Shown piece after piece: positions 1 to 6,394 of a DNA stretch of 16,135 bases (its first letter is position 1; every line of letters starts with the position of its first letter). Origin of the DNA: GYS-P2D sp964414425 (lineage in GTDB: Bacteria > Bacteroidota > Bacteroidia > Chitinophagales > Saprospiraceae); assembly GCA_964414425.1 (NCBI GenBank), contig CAYPWL010000058.1:1-16135 (forward strand), in the 5' to 3' direction. The notes under the pieces are model-generated. The model ran no database searches. It had not been told where the DNA came from and worked only from the letters and a program-made list of their open reading frames with translations. The position numbers were made by a program, and so were the translations under genes.

Positions 1-11
1 TATCTACATAA

Positions 12-49
12 AGAGAGGGTCTATATCCTAATGGACATCCACCCTCTCT
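12..49 (-). terminator. Possible terminator hairpin downstream of the S74 gene
   Basis: A perfect 9-bp inverted repeat (AGAGAGGGT at 12-20, ACCCTCTCT at 41-49) encloses a 20-nt loop. It lies about 37 nt past the stop codon of the minus-strand gene that ends at 86, the right place for a transcription terminator. There is no clear U-tract on either strand, so a classical rho-independent terminator is not proven; it could equally be an mRNA 3'-end stabiliser. Confidence 0.35.
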
Positions 50-85
50 ATAATTATCCTTAATGATATATGAAGCCTCGGGCTC

Positions 86-1180
86 TTATCTCATTTTAAC
101 CATTTTCTTATTGCTGATTAACGCTCCGTCTACCTCTAAAGAGTACGTATACGTACCTGAAGGTAACTCATCAGCAGAAACATTAACCTGACCAGCTCCA
201 TTCTGTAAAGATACAGACTTGATTAACTGTCCAGTTAAGTTATAAAAGTTCATCTTAGCTGAAGTCGCATTGTCAGCTACTGTGTAAGAGATAACAGTTC
301 CCTCATTGTAAGGATTCGGGCTGTTCTGACCTAATGTACTCTGAGCAACATCAACTAAATTCACATTGTCGTTAGACACACTATTATTAACCGCTATTGA
401 AGATCTTAACTCTTCGATCTGTGCTTGAAGATCTTCGATAATCTCTTGCTGATCTTGGATGGCGTTTACCAATAAGTACTTAATCTCATTGTCACGGATA
501 TTCAAGAAAGTCTCCTCAGAAATAATATCTCCTTGCTCATTCTCTTCTGTATACGTATATTCTCCAACCATCGCAGGCACCAATTTTTGGAAATCCTGTG
601 CAACTACACCAATATGCGGCTCTGTTGAAGAAATCCCGCTCTTCCCGTTATACTGGTAACGCACCACTTCCATTCCAAGAACTGCATCAAGACCTGGGAT
701 ATCATCAGACTTCAACAAAGACTTCAATCTCAAATCAGAAGGTGTAATCATTCCTGATGCCAAGATATTACCACTTACGTGTAATTTTTCTTGAGGATTA
801 CCAAGACCTATACCAACATTTCCGGTATTTCTCTGAAATCTCATTACTAAATCACCAGTCGAGATCGAACGATTTGTAACGGATTGTCGGGTTCCACTTC
901 TGAACTCAAAATGAAAATCTTCATCAAATTTGAATCCCGCTTGTACACCAGCTCCAAAAGACATAGCCGATCGATCAGTTCTAATAAACGCGGCAGACGC
1001 AGATCGATTAGTGTTAATTACATCAAGTGCACCTTGATTCAACGTCATAGCAGCGCCAGCAGCTGGAGTGAAATTGTCATTATTACCCACTATAGCTTGC
1101 CCAGAAGAGATAATCTTCATTTGCCCCATCGCCATTCCTGCGAAGAGCATCATTCCTAATAAAAGAATAAAATTTTTCAT
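86..1180 (-). CDS. Secreted protein with S74 intramolecular chaperone domain and T9SS type A sorting domain
   Basis: The 364-residue protein starts at ATG 1180 with a signal peptide (basic MKNF, hydrophobic core, likely cleavage after AMG near residue 19). Residues 20-145 form a low-complexity, beta-rich stalk like that of tail-fibre-type proteins. Residues 147-260 match the peptidase S74 endosialidase chaperone: SDLRLK at 148-153, a GVVAQDFQKLVP segment at 191-202, and a NEIKYLLVNAIQDQQ helix leading into a coiled coil to about 260. In this family the C-terminal domain folds the trimer and can cut itself off at the Ser of the SD motif. After it, residues 283-364 form a T9SS type A sorting domain (QNSPNPYNEGT, LPSGTYTYSLEVDG, KKMVKMR end). 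Predicted to be exported by Sec and then T9SS as a trimeric surface or released protein. Ligand unknown. No operon partner is visible. Confidence 0.85.
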   Translation of the reverse strand: MKNFILLLGMMLFAGMAMGQMKIISSGQAIVGNNDNFTPAAGAAMTLNQGALDVINTNRSASAAFIRTDRSAMSFGAGVQAGFKFDEDFHFEFRSGTRQSVTNRSISTGDLVMRFQRNTGNVGIGLGNPQEKLHVSGNILASGMITPSDLRLKSLLKSDDIPGLDAVLGMEVVRYQYNGKSGISSTEPHIGVVAQDFQKLVPAMVGEYTYTEENEQGDIISEETFLNIRDNEIKYLLVNAIQDQQEIIEDLQAQIEELRSSIAVNNSVSNDNVNLVDVAQSTLGQNSPNPYNEGTVISYTVADNATSAKMNFYNLTGQLIKSVSLQNGAGQVNVSADELPSGTYTYSLEVDGALISNKKMVKMR

Positions 1181-1259
1181 TTGTAATTTTTTAAAAATTC
1201 AGATTTTTCAAAGAATCAACAAATCAGAGCCAGACTACCTGGACCAGAATATATGGTTC

Positions 1260-1351
1260 TTTAGAAAAAGTTGAAAGTAGGAGAAGAAGATGCGAGACTA
1301 AGCCCAACGACAGAGACTCCAATCGTCTCCTGCTACTTCCTACTTTCTAAA
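1260..1351 (-). promoter_or_regulatory. Long imperfect stem-loop upstream of the S74 gene (leader or small RNA candidate)
   Basis: A 10-bp perfect inverted repeat (GAAAGTAGGA at 1273-1282, TCCTACTTTC at 1338-1347) closes a 55-nt loop. A further outer match (TTTAG at 1260-1264 with CTAAA at 1347-1351) is offset by a small bulge. Inside, GAGAC occurs twice (1294-1298 and 1313-1317) facing one GTCTC (1325-1329), so two alternative inner stems are possible. Read on the minus strand, the outer stem is followed by AACTTTTTC, a plausible U-tract, and then by the S74 start 92 nt downstream of 1273. It could be a leader attenuator, a small RNA with its own terminator, or a mobile-element remnant. Function is inferred from structure only. 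Confidence 0.35.
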
Positions 1352-1710
1352 AAAGTTAATAATAAATATATTTCAAAATTTAGTCGATTGCACCACCATT
1401 GTGGACTATCGTAAAGTTAATAGCATTCAGCGAGAATGACCATCACTATTTTTGGGGATTTCCAACATAGTGCTGTCTTTAACTCCTTTTGCACTCAATT
1501 CGTAGTTCTGATAACACTATTGTATGACCGCAAAATAACCTCTGTTTGAAGCTTATCACGAATGGACCAAATACCACGCCAACTCGCGAAACCAAATCGA
1601 ACATTAACATATGTCTAAATACCCTAATATAAATGATACCATACGTCCTAATTCGCACATCATGTAATACCGTTGTAACTACATGATACAAATATAAGAG
1701 ACACTAATAT
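1352..1710. other. Non-coding stretch with no recognisable gene
   Basis: About 360 bp of moderately AT-rich sequence. The only open frame of note (1479-1691, minus, 70 codons) has no recognisable protein features. One 8-bp inverted repeat, ATCATGTA (1659-1666) with TACATGAT (1680-1687), surrounds a 13-nt loop. No tRNA, rRNA or conserved promoter pair was found. Confidence 0.5.
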
Positions 1711-1714
1711 TGGA

Positions 1715-1787
1715 GGTAATCCCTAAAAGTTGGGAAAATAATTTGTCCTAGTAGACAAAGTGTATGGTCCAACTTTTCGGAATTACC
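1715..1787. mobile_element. 73-bp palindromic element with IS3-like inverted ends (MITE or IS relic)
   Basis: The left end (GGTAATCCCTAAAAGTTGG, 1715-1733) and right end (CCAACTTTTCGGAATTACC, 1769-1787) are inverted repeats matching at 17 of 19 positions. Between them lies a smaller hairpin (TTTGTC 1742-1747, GACAAA 1754-1759). The CYxAAAAGTTGG core resembles the terminal repeats I associate with IS3-family elements. A third copy of the core (CTAAAAGTTGG, 1830-1840) follows 43 bp further on. There is no transposase. Reading this as a miniature element, or as two collapsed IS ends, is inference; no target-site duplication was identified. Confidence 0.4.
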
Positions 1788-1806
1788 CCGCCCACCACTG
1801 TCGTGG

Positions 1807-1910
1807 CACATTGACTTTTATCAATGTGTCTAAAAGTTGGATGAACGAAACATAATCTGCTCATGCAGATCAAAGGCTACAAGCCTTTGGTAGAGTGAAC
1901 CGCTGAGCGG
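1807..1910. repeat. Cluster of four consecutive short hairpins
   Basis: Perfect stems follow one another with little spacing. They are CACATTGA/TCAATGTG (1807-1814 with 1821-1828, loop 6), ATCTGC/GCAGAT (1855-1860 with 1865-1870, loop TCAT), CAAAGGCT/AGCCTTTG (1871-1878 with 1882-1889, loop 3) and CCGC/GCGG (1900-1903 with 1907-1910, loop 3). The stems differ in sequence, so this is not a simple tandem repeat. The second hairpin has the same 6-4-6 geometry and almost the same loop (TCAT against TCAC) as the 33-bp repeats that follow. No protein reading frame explains the pattern. Confidence 0.5.
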
Positions 1911-1956
1911 ACAAGTCACAATCTGCCTCATTCCAATAATGACCGTGCTAGCCCGC

Positions 1957-2199
1957 CCGTGCTCACGCACGGTTCGTTTGCGATCAGTTCCGTGCTCACG
2001 CACGGTTCGTTTGCGATCAGTTCCGTGCTCACGCACGGTTCGTTNNNNNNNNNNNNNNNNNNNNNNNNNNNNNNNNNNNNNNNNNNNNNNNNNNNNNNNN
2101 NNNNNNNNNNNNNNNNNNNNNNNNNNNNNNNNNNNNNNNNNNNNCCGTGCTCACGCACGGTTCGTTTGCGATCAGTTCCGTGCTCACGCACGGTTCGTT
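1957..2199. repeat. Tandem array of 33-bp hairpin repeats, interrupted by an assembly gap
   Basis: The unit is a 16-bp hairpin (CCGTGC, loop TCAC, GCACGG) followed by a 17-bp linker (TTCGTTTGCGATCAGTT). Complete units lie at 1957-1989, 1990-2022 and 2145-2177. Partial units lie at 2023-2044, cut by the gap, and 2178-2199, where the array leaves the repeat within the linker. All visible copies are identical. A degenerate half unit (CCGTGCT, 1943-1949) precedes the first. The true copy number is unknown because 100 Ns sit inside. The linker is identical in every copy, so this is a tandem array and not a spacer-bearing CRISPR. Confidence 0.9.
2045..2144. other. Assembly gap (100 N)
   Basis: Exactly 100 undefined bases, the usual placeholder for a gap of unknown size. 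Both flanks are the same 33-bp repeat, and the left copy breaks after base 22 of the unit while the right flank begins at base 1. The assembler therefore most likely failed because the array is longer than its reads. Apparent reading frames across the gap have no meaning. Confidence 0.97.
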
Positions 2200-2206
2200 G
2201 ACCTTC

Positions 2207-2256
2207 GTCAACTCATGTCAACTCATGTCAACTCATGTCAACTCATGTCAAGTCAT
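2207..2256. repeat. Five 10-bp tandem repeats directly upstream of menA
   Basis: GTCAACTCAT occurs four times in perfect tandem (2207-2246), followed by one variant copy GTCAAGTCAT (2247-2256). The array ends 40 bp before the menA start. Ten base pairs is about one helical turn, so each copy would present the same face of the DNA. The run could be a multi-site operator or a slippage-prone spacer near the promoter. An imperfect promoter-like pair (TTTC at 2257-2260, 20 nt, TACCTTTA at 2281-2288, compared with TTTG and TAnnTTTG) lies between array and gene; that assignment is weak. Confidence 0.85.
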
Positions 2257-2296
2257 TTTCAAAACTTCGATGAGCCTTTATACCTTTAGTGTACGC

Positions 2297-3202
2297 ATGG
2301 CAGCAACATCATTACAACACTGGATCCAAGCAGCGAGACTTCGAACACTTCCGCTGGCGATAGCTAATGTATCCATGGGTGCTGTACTGGCCAAATATTT
2401 TGGCACTTTCGATTGGTCGATTTACTTGATGACGACTGTAACAGCGATACTACTACAAGTGCTTTCTAACTTGGCCAATGAATATGGAGATTTTATTCAC
2501 GGGGCAGATCATGCCGATCGGTCAGGACCCAGTCGTACAGTCCAGTCGGGTGCTATATCTGCTAATGCAATGAAGAAAGCTATGCATCTGACGGCGGGAC
2601 TGTCTATCTTATCTGGTGTGATCTTGATCTGCTTGACTACGCTCTCAATACCCATGAAAATAGTCTTTCTTGCTCTTGGTCTCATAGCAGTCTGGGCATC
2701 TATCAATTATACTGCTGGCTCCAATCCTTATGGATATCGTGGCTATGGTGATGTGTCTGTATTTCTGTTTTTTGGTTTATTATCAGTGCTGGGGAGCTAT
2801 TATCTACAGCGAGTACAATGGCAATGGAGCATATTGCTACCGGCTATATCCTGCGGTGCATTTTCGATGGGGGTCCTTAATGTCAACAACATCAGGGACC
2901 TTGAGTCCGACGCCATGGCAGGAAAAAATTCGTTGGCACTAATGATGGGTCGAGTTAAGGCTGTCCGATATCACGCTTTGCTATTGACCATTGGAATCAT
3001 AGCATCTGCAGTTTTTACGATGATACATTTTGAGAGATGGCTCCAATGGTTCTTTCTTATTATCACTCCCCTACTGATCGTTAACTTCAGAGCTGTACAG
3101 TTAAATAATACACCTATGGAATTAGATCCGTATCTTAAACAGATGGCGCTGACAACATTGTTATTTGTGGTCACGTTTGGTTTAGGCTTATTAAGTTCAT
3201 AA
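2297..3202 (+). CDS. menA: 1,4-dihydroxy-2-naphthoate polyprenyltransferase (MenA)
   Basis: MenA attaches a polyprenyl chain to 1,4-dihydroxy-2-naphthoate at the membrane, giving demethylmenaquinone, the step before final methylation to menaquinone. The 301-residue product is a UbiA-superfamily membrane protein with many hydrophobic helices. Both Asp-rich motifs are present: N61-E-Y-G-D65-F-I-H-G-A-D71 and N197-N-I-R-D201-L-E-S-D205, which bind the prenyl diphosphate through magnesium. The N-terminal WIQAARLRTLPLA segment is typical of the family and supports ATG 2297. The same frame stays open upstream through the repeats, with another ATG at 2270, but that extension is repeat-encoded and not credible. 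It converges on the Uma2 gene with a 20-bp gap. Menaquinone is the expected respiratory quinone of Bacteroidota. Confidence 0.93.
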   Translation: MAATSLQHWIQAARLRTLPLAIANVSMGAVLAKYFGTFDWSIYLMTTVTAILLQVLSNLANEYGDFIHGADHADRSGPSRTVQSGAISANAMKKAMHLTAGLSILSGVILICLTTLSIPMKIVFLALGLIAVWASINYTAGSNPYGYRGYGDVSVFLFFGLLSVLGSYYLQRVQWQWSILLPAISCGAFSMGVLNVNNIRDLESDAMAGKNSLALMMGRVKAVRYHALLLTIGIIASAVFTMIHFERWLQWFFLIITPLLIVNFRAVQLNNTPMELDPYLKQMALTTLLFVVTFGLGLLSS

Positions 3203-3206
3203 CTGT

Positions 3207-3219
3207 AAGGTAAAACCTT
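3207..3219. terminator. Small hairpin between convergent menA and Uma2 genes
   Basis: AAGGT (3207-3211) and ACCTT (3215-3219) form a 5-bp stem with a 3-nt loop in the 20-bp gap between two convergent stop codons. The position suits a shared terminator, but the stem is short and no U-tract follows on either strand. Confidence 0.25.
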
Positions 3220-3222
3220 GAA

Positions 3223-3801
3223 CTACTCCTTGAATACCTCATCAACTTGAACTGAAAATCCATTTATAACTTTGCTCGAGAATTCTTCTCCCGGTACATA
3301 GTGCCTACTACCGATATACTTACCTACGCTATCAAGATTATATCTGATAATGGATTGTTGCATAGGAGACACCAGCCAATATTCTTTAACCCCACTCTCC
3401 TCATATAGCATAAATTTGTCTTTCATCTCTCTCGCTGAATTGCCCGGTGACAATACCTCAACAATTAGATCTGGAGCCCCAGTACAACCTTGTTCTGTAA
3501 GTTTATTCTCATCACATATTACACAGATATCTGGTTGGACGACCGTACTTTGATCGTCCTTAGAGAGTAAGACATCGAAGGGTGCATCATATACCTTGCA
3601 CAATGAGTTTTTCAAATAAAGTTTCAAATCAAAAAAAATATTACCCGAAGTACTTTGATGCCTTCTATTTGGCGCAGGAGACATTTTAGCAATAACACCC
3701 CTGAACAGCTCTACACGTTCCTTAAATTTCCATGTTAAATAGTCCTGATAAGTATAACGCCCATTAGGATCTAACTGTGACAAACATGTGATTTCTGGCA
3801 T
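3223..3801 (-). CDS. Uma2 family (DUF820) putative endonuclease-fold protein
   Basis: A 192-residue protein of the Uma2 family, whose members have a PD-(D/E)XK nuclease fold. They are common in multiple copies in cyanobacteria, Chloroflexota and Bacteroidota, and their cellular role is largely unsettled. Seen here: an early acidic strand ELFRG (E31), VVQPDICV with D91, PDLIVEVLSPG with E115, a following basic helix (K127, K129), and ESGVKEYWLVSP (135-146), which together are the family signature. The putative active-site residues are therefore retained. The frame extends two codons upstream to a TTG at 3807, but ATG 3801 is the better start. No toxin-antitoxin partner or transposase is adjacent, so it appears to be a single-gene unit. 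Confidence 0.88.
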   Translation of the reverse strand: MPEITCLSQLDPNGRYTYQDYLTWKFKERVELFRGVIAKMSPAPNRRHQSTSGNIFFDLKLYLKNSLCKVYDAPFDVLLSKDDQSTVVQPDICVICDENKLTEQGCTGAPDLIVEVLSPGNSAREMKDKFMLYEESGVKEYWLVSPMQQSIIRYNLDSVGKYIGSRHYVPGEEFSSKVINGFSVQVDEVFKE

Positions 3802-3822
3802 GATCAAGTCATTTAGTATTCT

Positions 3823-3853
3823 GAAAGATAAACATGATGACAGTCACGTGCAA
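3823..3853 (-). promoter_or_regulatory. Possible promoter for the Uma2 gene
   Basis: On the minus strand, TATCTTTC (3830-3823) matches the Bacteroidota -7 consensus TAnnTTTG except at the last base. A TTG (3853-3851) lies 20 nt upstream, a suitable spacing for the -33 TTTG element. It sits about 22 nt before the ATG. Assigned by eye only. Confidence 0.25.
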
Positions 3854-3926
3854 TTCTCCAGTTAACAATTGAAGGTTTTGCCGTTAAACCAAGCATATTC
3901 TTTTATTATGCAATAGATTCATTGAT

Positions 3927-5774
3927 GTGAAAAGAGTCCACTTCATTTACATAACTATTCTGATTCAACTTTTCTTGGGATCGGCTATGGGACAAAACCT
4001 ATGCGAAGGCAGCTTGGGAGCTAATCTATTTGAGGATGGCGATTTTGGTAGTGGCACGAGCAACAATCAATTAGTAGATCCAGAAATCGCTCCTGGTTTC
4101 GAATATGTAACCAGCGGTCCTCCATTTGATGGTCAATATATCTTGACACAGAATATGGGGGCATGGAGCAATCTATTTGGCACGTGGCTTCCACTGCGAG
4201 AGAGCAGTGCCGATCCCGATGGTTACATGATGGTTGTCAATGCGTCTTTTGAGCCAGGCCTATTTTATGAAGAAGAAATCACTGGCATATGCGAAAACAC
4301 CCAATTCGAATTTTCTGCAGACCTTATCAATGTCATACGCCGAGGTGTGACGGACCATATCGAACCCAATGTGGCTTTTCTTATAGATGATGTGGTCGTC
4401 CTCCAAACTGGAAACCTCCCACAGAACGAACGCTGGGAGACCTTCGCATTCACGTTCACCACTCAACCTGGCCAGAGCTCAGTGATGCTATCACTAAGAA
4501 ATAACGCCCCAGGTGGTATCGGCAACGATCTTGCTCTCGACAATATTAGGTTCCGGGCATGTGGACCACCGAGCAGGATCACCTCAAATGCCATTGATAG
4601 CATTTTTTGCCAAGAAGACAGCCCTTTGCTACTTACTGCAGAACTCGAGTCTAACCAAAATTTAGATGATCCTTTTTTTCAATGGGAAGAGCTCGAATCC
4701 AACGAATGGATCCCGATCATGGGAGCCAATGATCGCATGCTTTCGGTCGACAACTTACCTGAAGGCACTCATAATTATCGATTGAGCTTTGCTGGTAGCG
4801 AAGCAAATTTTGACAATGAGCAGTGTCGATTTTTCTCTGAGTTTATCACGATCACTGCACCGCAGCGAAACTTTGAAATCATGGATACCATCTGTGGCGG
4901 TACAGGACTGGATATCACAGGATTAACAATTACGGAACCCGGGGTATTCGTAGAGGAACTGGTCTCCAGGTTTGGATGTGATAGTATCATCACCTACTTT
5001 ATAGATACCATTGCAAGAGCTACTATCACAGCAGACATAGTGCCGAGTGATCCTATATGCTTTGGCGCTGCTACAGGCACAATTGCTGCCAACGATATTT
5101 CCAATGGGTTTCCACCTTATTTTATCGAAGTAGGTGGTCAAGAGTTTTCTGGCACTCTTGCTAATGAATTGCTTGCGAAGAAGCACGTGGTGCGTGTCGT
5201 CGATCGATTTGGTTGTTTCTTAGAAGATGAGATCACGCTCAATGATCCTGAAGAGTTCTTAGCATCTATAGGTCCAGACCGTGATATATTCCTTGGTGAA
5301 GAAGTCGAGATCGACATCATATCTAATGAGCTCATAGCGAATACGACAGTAGTCGCGGCACCTCTTGGATTAGTCGATACGAGCAATCTCACCTTTCTCC
5401 CCTTTGAAGATTCGGAATTGATCATATTAGCTCGGTCGGAAGCCAACTGCCTGGCACAAGACACCCTTAACATCAGGGTAGATCAGGATCTGCGCATCTA
5501 TACTCCAACTGCGTTTTCGCCCAATAATGATGGAGTTAATGATCATTACACTGTTTCGGCCATAGGCAGAAGTATAGAGTTCATCGAACATCTTAATATC
5601 TATAGTAAGTGGGGCGAACTCCTCTACACAGCGAGAGAGCTTAATGAAGGTTGGAATGGCTTAGCGCCAAATGGAGAACAGAGCGAGCAGGGCGTCTATG
5701 TGTTTCATCTCAAGGGGACACTTATCAATGGAGCACCAATCGACGAGGTAGGTACTTTTCAATTAATCAGATAG
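3927..5774 (+). CDS. Large surface protein with SprB-like repeat and T9SS type B (CHU_C) sorting domain
   Basis: The 615-residue protein uses a GTG start at 3927; an ATG two bases earlier runs straight into a stop. A signal peptide covers residues 1-22, with likely cleavage at AMG/QN. Residues about 25-210 form a jelly-roll-like domain (NLFEDGDFGSG, ALDNIRFRACG) of the type seen in carbohydrate-binding regions. Ig/PKD-like segments with paired cysteines follow. Residues about 370-440 resemble a SprB repeat (PICFGAATGTI, NGFPPYFIEV). The C-terminus (about 523-615) is a CHU_C/type B sorting domain: IYTPTAFSPNNDGVNDHY, IYSKWGELLY, GVYVFHLKG. It is expected to pass Sec and then T9SS and to sit on the outer surface, as an adhesin or gliding-related protein. 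The exact ligand is unknown. The HupE-like gene starts 13 nt after its stop, so the two may be co-transcribed. Confidence 0.87.
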   Translation: MKRVHFIYITILIQLFLGSAMGQNLCEGSLGANLFEDGDFGSGTSNNQLVDPEIAPGFEYVTSGPPFDGQYILTQNMGAWSNLFGTWLPLRESSADPDGYMMVVNASFEPGLFYEEEITGICENTQFEFSADLINVIRRGVTDHIEPNVAFLIDDVVVLQTGNLPQNERWETFAFTFTTQPGQSSVMLSLRNNAPGGIGNDLALDNIRFRACGPPSRITSNAIDSIFCQEDSPLLLTAELESNQNLDDPFFQWEELESNEWIPIMGANDRMLSVDNLPEGTHNYRLSFAGSEANFDNEQCRFFSEFITITAPQRNFEIMDTICGGTGLDITGLTITEPGVFVEELVSRFGCDSIITYFIDTIARATITADIVPSDPICFGAATGTIAANDISNGFPPYFIEVGGQEFSGTLANELLAKKHVVRVVDRFGCFLEDEITLNDPEEFLASIGPDRDIFLGEEVEIDIISNELIANTTVVAAPLGLVDTSNLTFLPFEDSELIILARSEANCLAQDTLNIRVDQDLRIYTPTAFSPNNDGVNDHYTVSAIGRSIEFIEHLNIYSKWGELLYTARELNEGWNGLAPNGEQSEQGVYVFHLKGTLINGAPIDEVGTFQLIR

Positions 5775-5787
5775 TTATTTTTGCATC

Positions 5788-6342
5788 ATGTTTAAGACCT
5801 ATCTACAACTGGGCTTTGAACATATCCTTGATTTGCAAGGCTATGATCATATCCTATTTATCGTCACATTATGTGCGATTTTTTCCATTAGCCAATGGCG
5901 TAAGCTATTGATTCTGGTAACAGCATTCACTCTTGGTCATTGTCTTACACTGGCTCTGTCAGCACTTAATATCGTAAGCATCGATGCAGGCTTAGTGGAG
6001 TTTTTGATTCCATTGACTATACTCTTGACCGCTGTATACAACATTGTTAAGAAGGATCACTCCAATATGTCTATACACTATATCATGACCTCCATATTTG
6101 GATTGATCCATGGCTTAGGATTTAGCAATTTCTTCAAGGCTCTATTGGGTAAAGAAGAAAGTATCGTTCAGCCACTCCTGGCCTTTAATATAGGTGTGGA
6201 GTTCGGGCAGATCATTATTGTAGCCGTGACCATGGCAGTCTCATATCTCTTGTCAATAGTTGGCCTGAGACAACGACAGTGGACTATACTTGTGTCAATC
6301 ATTAGCATTTTGATTTCCATCTATTTGATGCTCGGTCGATAA
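5788..6342 (+). CDS. HupE/UreJ-family membrane protein
   Basis: A 184-residue polytopic protein with about six hydrophobic segments. Conserved family features are FEHILDLQGYDHILF near the N-terminus, FTLGHCLTLAL, a helix beginning EFLIPLTILL, and FGLIHGLGFSNFF, all with membrane-embedded histidines. HupE/UreJ proteins in Proteobacteria move nickel for hydrogenase or urease. This Bacteroidota branch is seen next to unrelated genes, and no hydrogenase, urease or nickel gene occurs in this window, so the substrate is open. The short spacing behind the surface-protein gene suggests shared transcription. A weak 6-bp hairpin (TTATGG 6364-6369, CCATAA 6380-6385) lies between it and the next gene. 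Confidence 0.82.
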   Translation: MFKTYLQLGFEHILDLQGYDHILFIVTLCAIFSISQWRKLLILVTAFTLGHCLTLALSALNIVSIDAGLVEFLIPLTILLTAVYNIVKKDHSNMSIHYIMTSIFGLIHGLGFSNFFKALLGKEESIVQPLLAFNIGVEFGQIIIVAVTMAVSYLLSIVGLRQRQWTILVSIISILISIYLMLGR

Positions 6343-6394
6343 GCGTTATATATCATATATGAGTTATGGTAATGTACAACCATAAATCTATCGT

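Noticed and set aside
1260..1351. Integron attC site
   Set aside because: A GCCCAAC string is present, but a matching GTTRRRY partner at the other end and the paired inner boxes are missing, as is any integrase.
1479..1691. 70-codon minus-strand frame
   Set aside because: No signal, domain or transposase-like motif, and no neighbour arrangement to support it.
1957..2199. CRISPR array
   Set aside because: The part between palindromes is only 17 bp and identical in each unit, so there are no unique spacers, and no cas gene is present.
1957..2199. Group II intron domain V remnants (GCACGGTTCG string)
   Set aside because: The hairpin is only 16 nt, without the AGC triad, bulge and GNRA loop of domain V, and it is tandemly repeated without an intron body or reverse transcriptase.
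1830..2211. Several reading frames through the 33-bp repeats on both strands
   Set aside because: 33 is divisible by three, so any frame without a stop in the unit stays open; some also run across the N gap. None has a plausible start, composition or domain.
2147..2296. 50-residue N-terminal extension of MenA
   Set aside because: It is encoded by the 33-bp and 10-bp repeats. The family N-terminus starts at the methionine at 2297.
4265..5473. Minus-strand frames inside the T9SS surface protein gene
   Set aside because: They are shadows of the plus-strand gene, with no protein features of their own.
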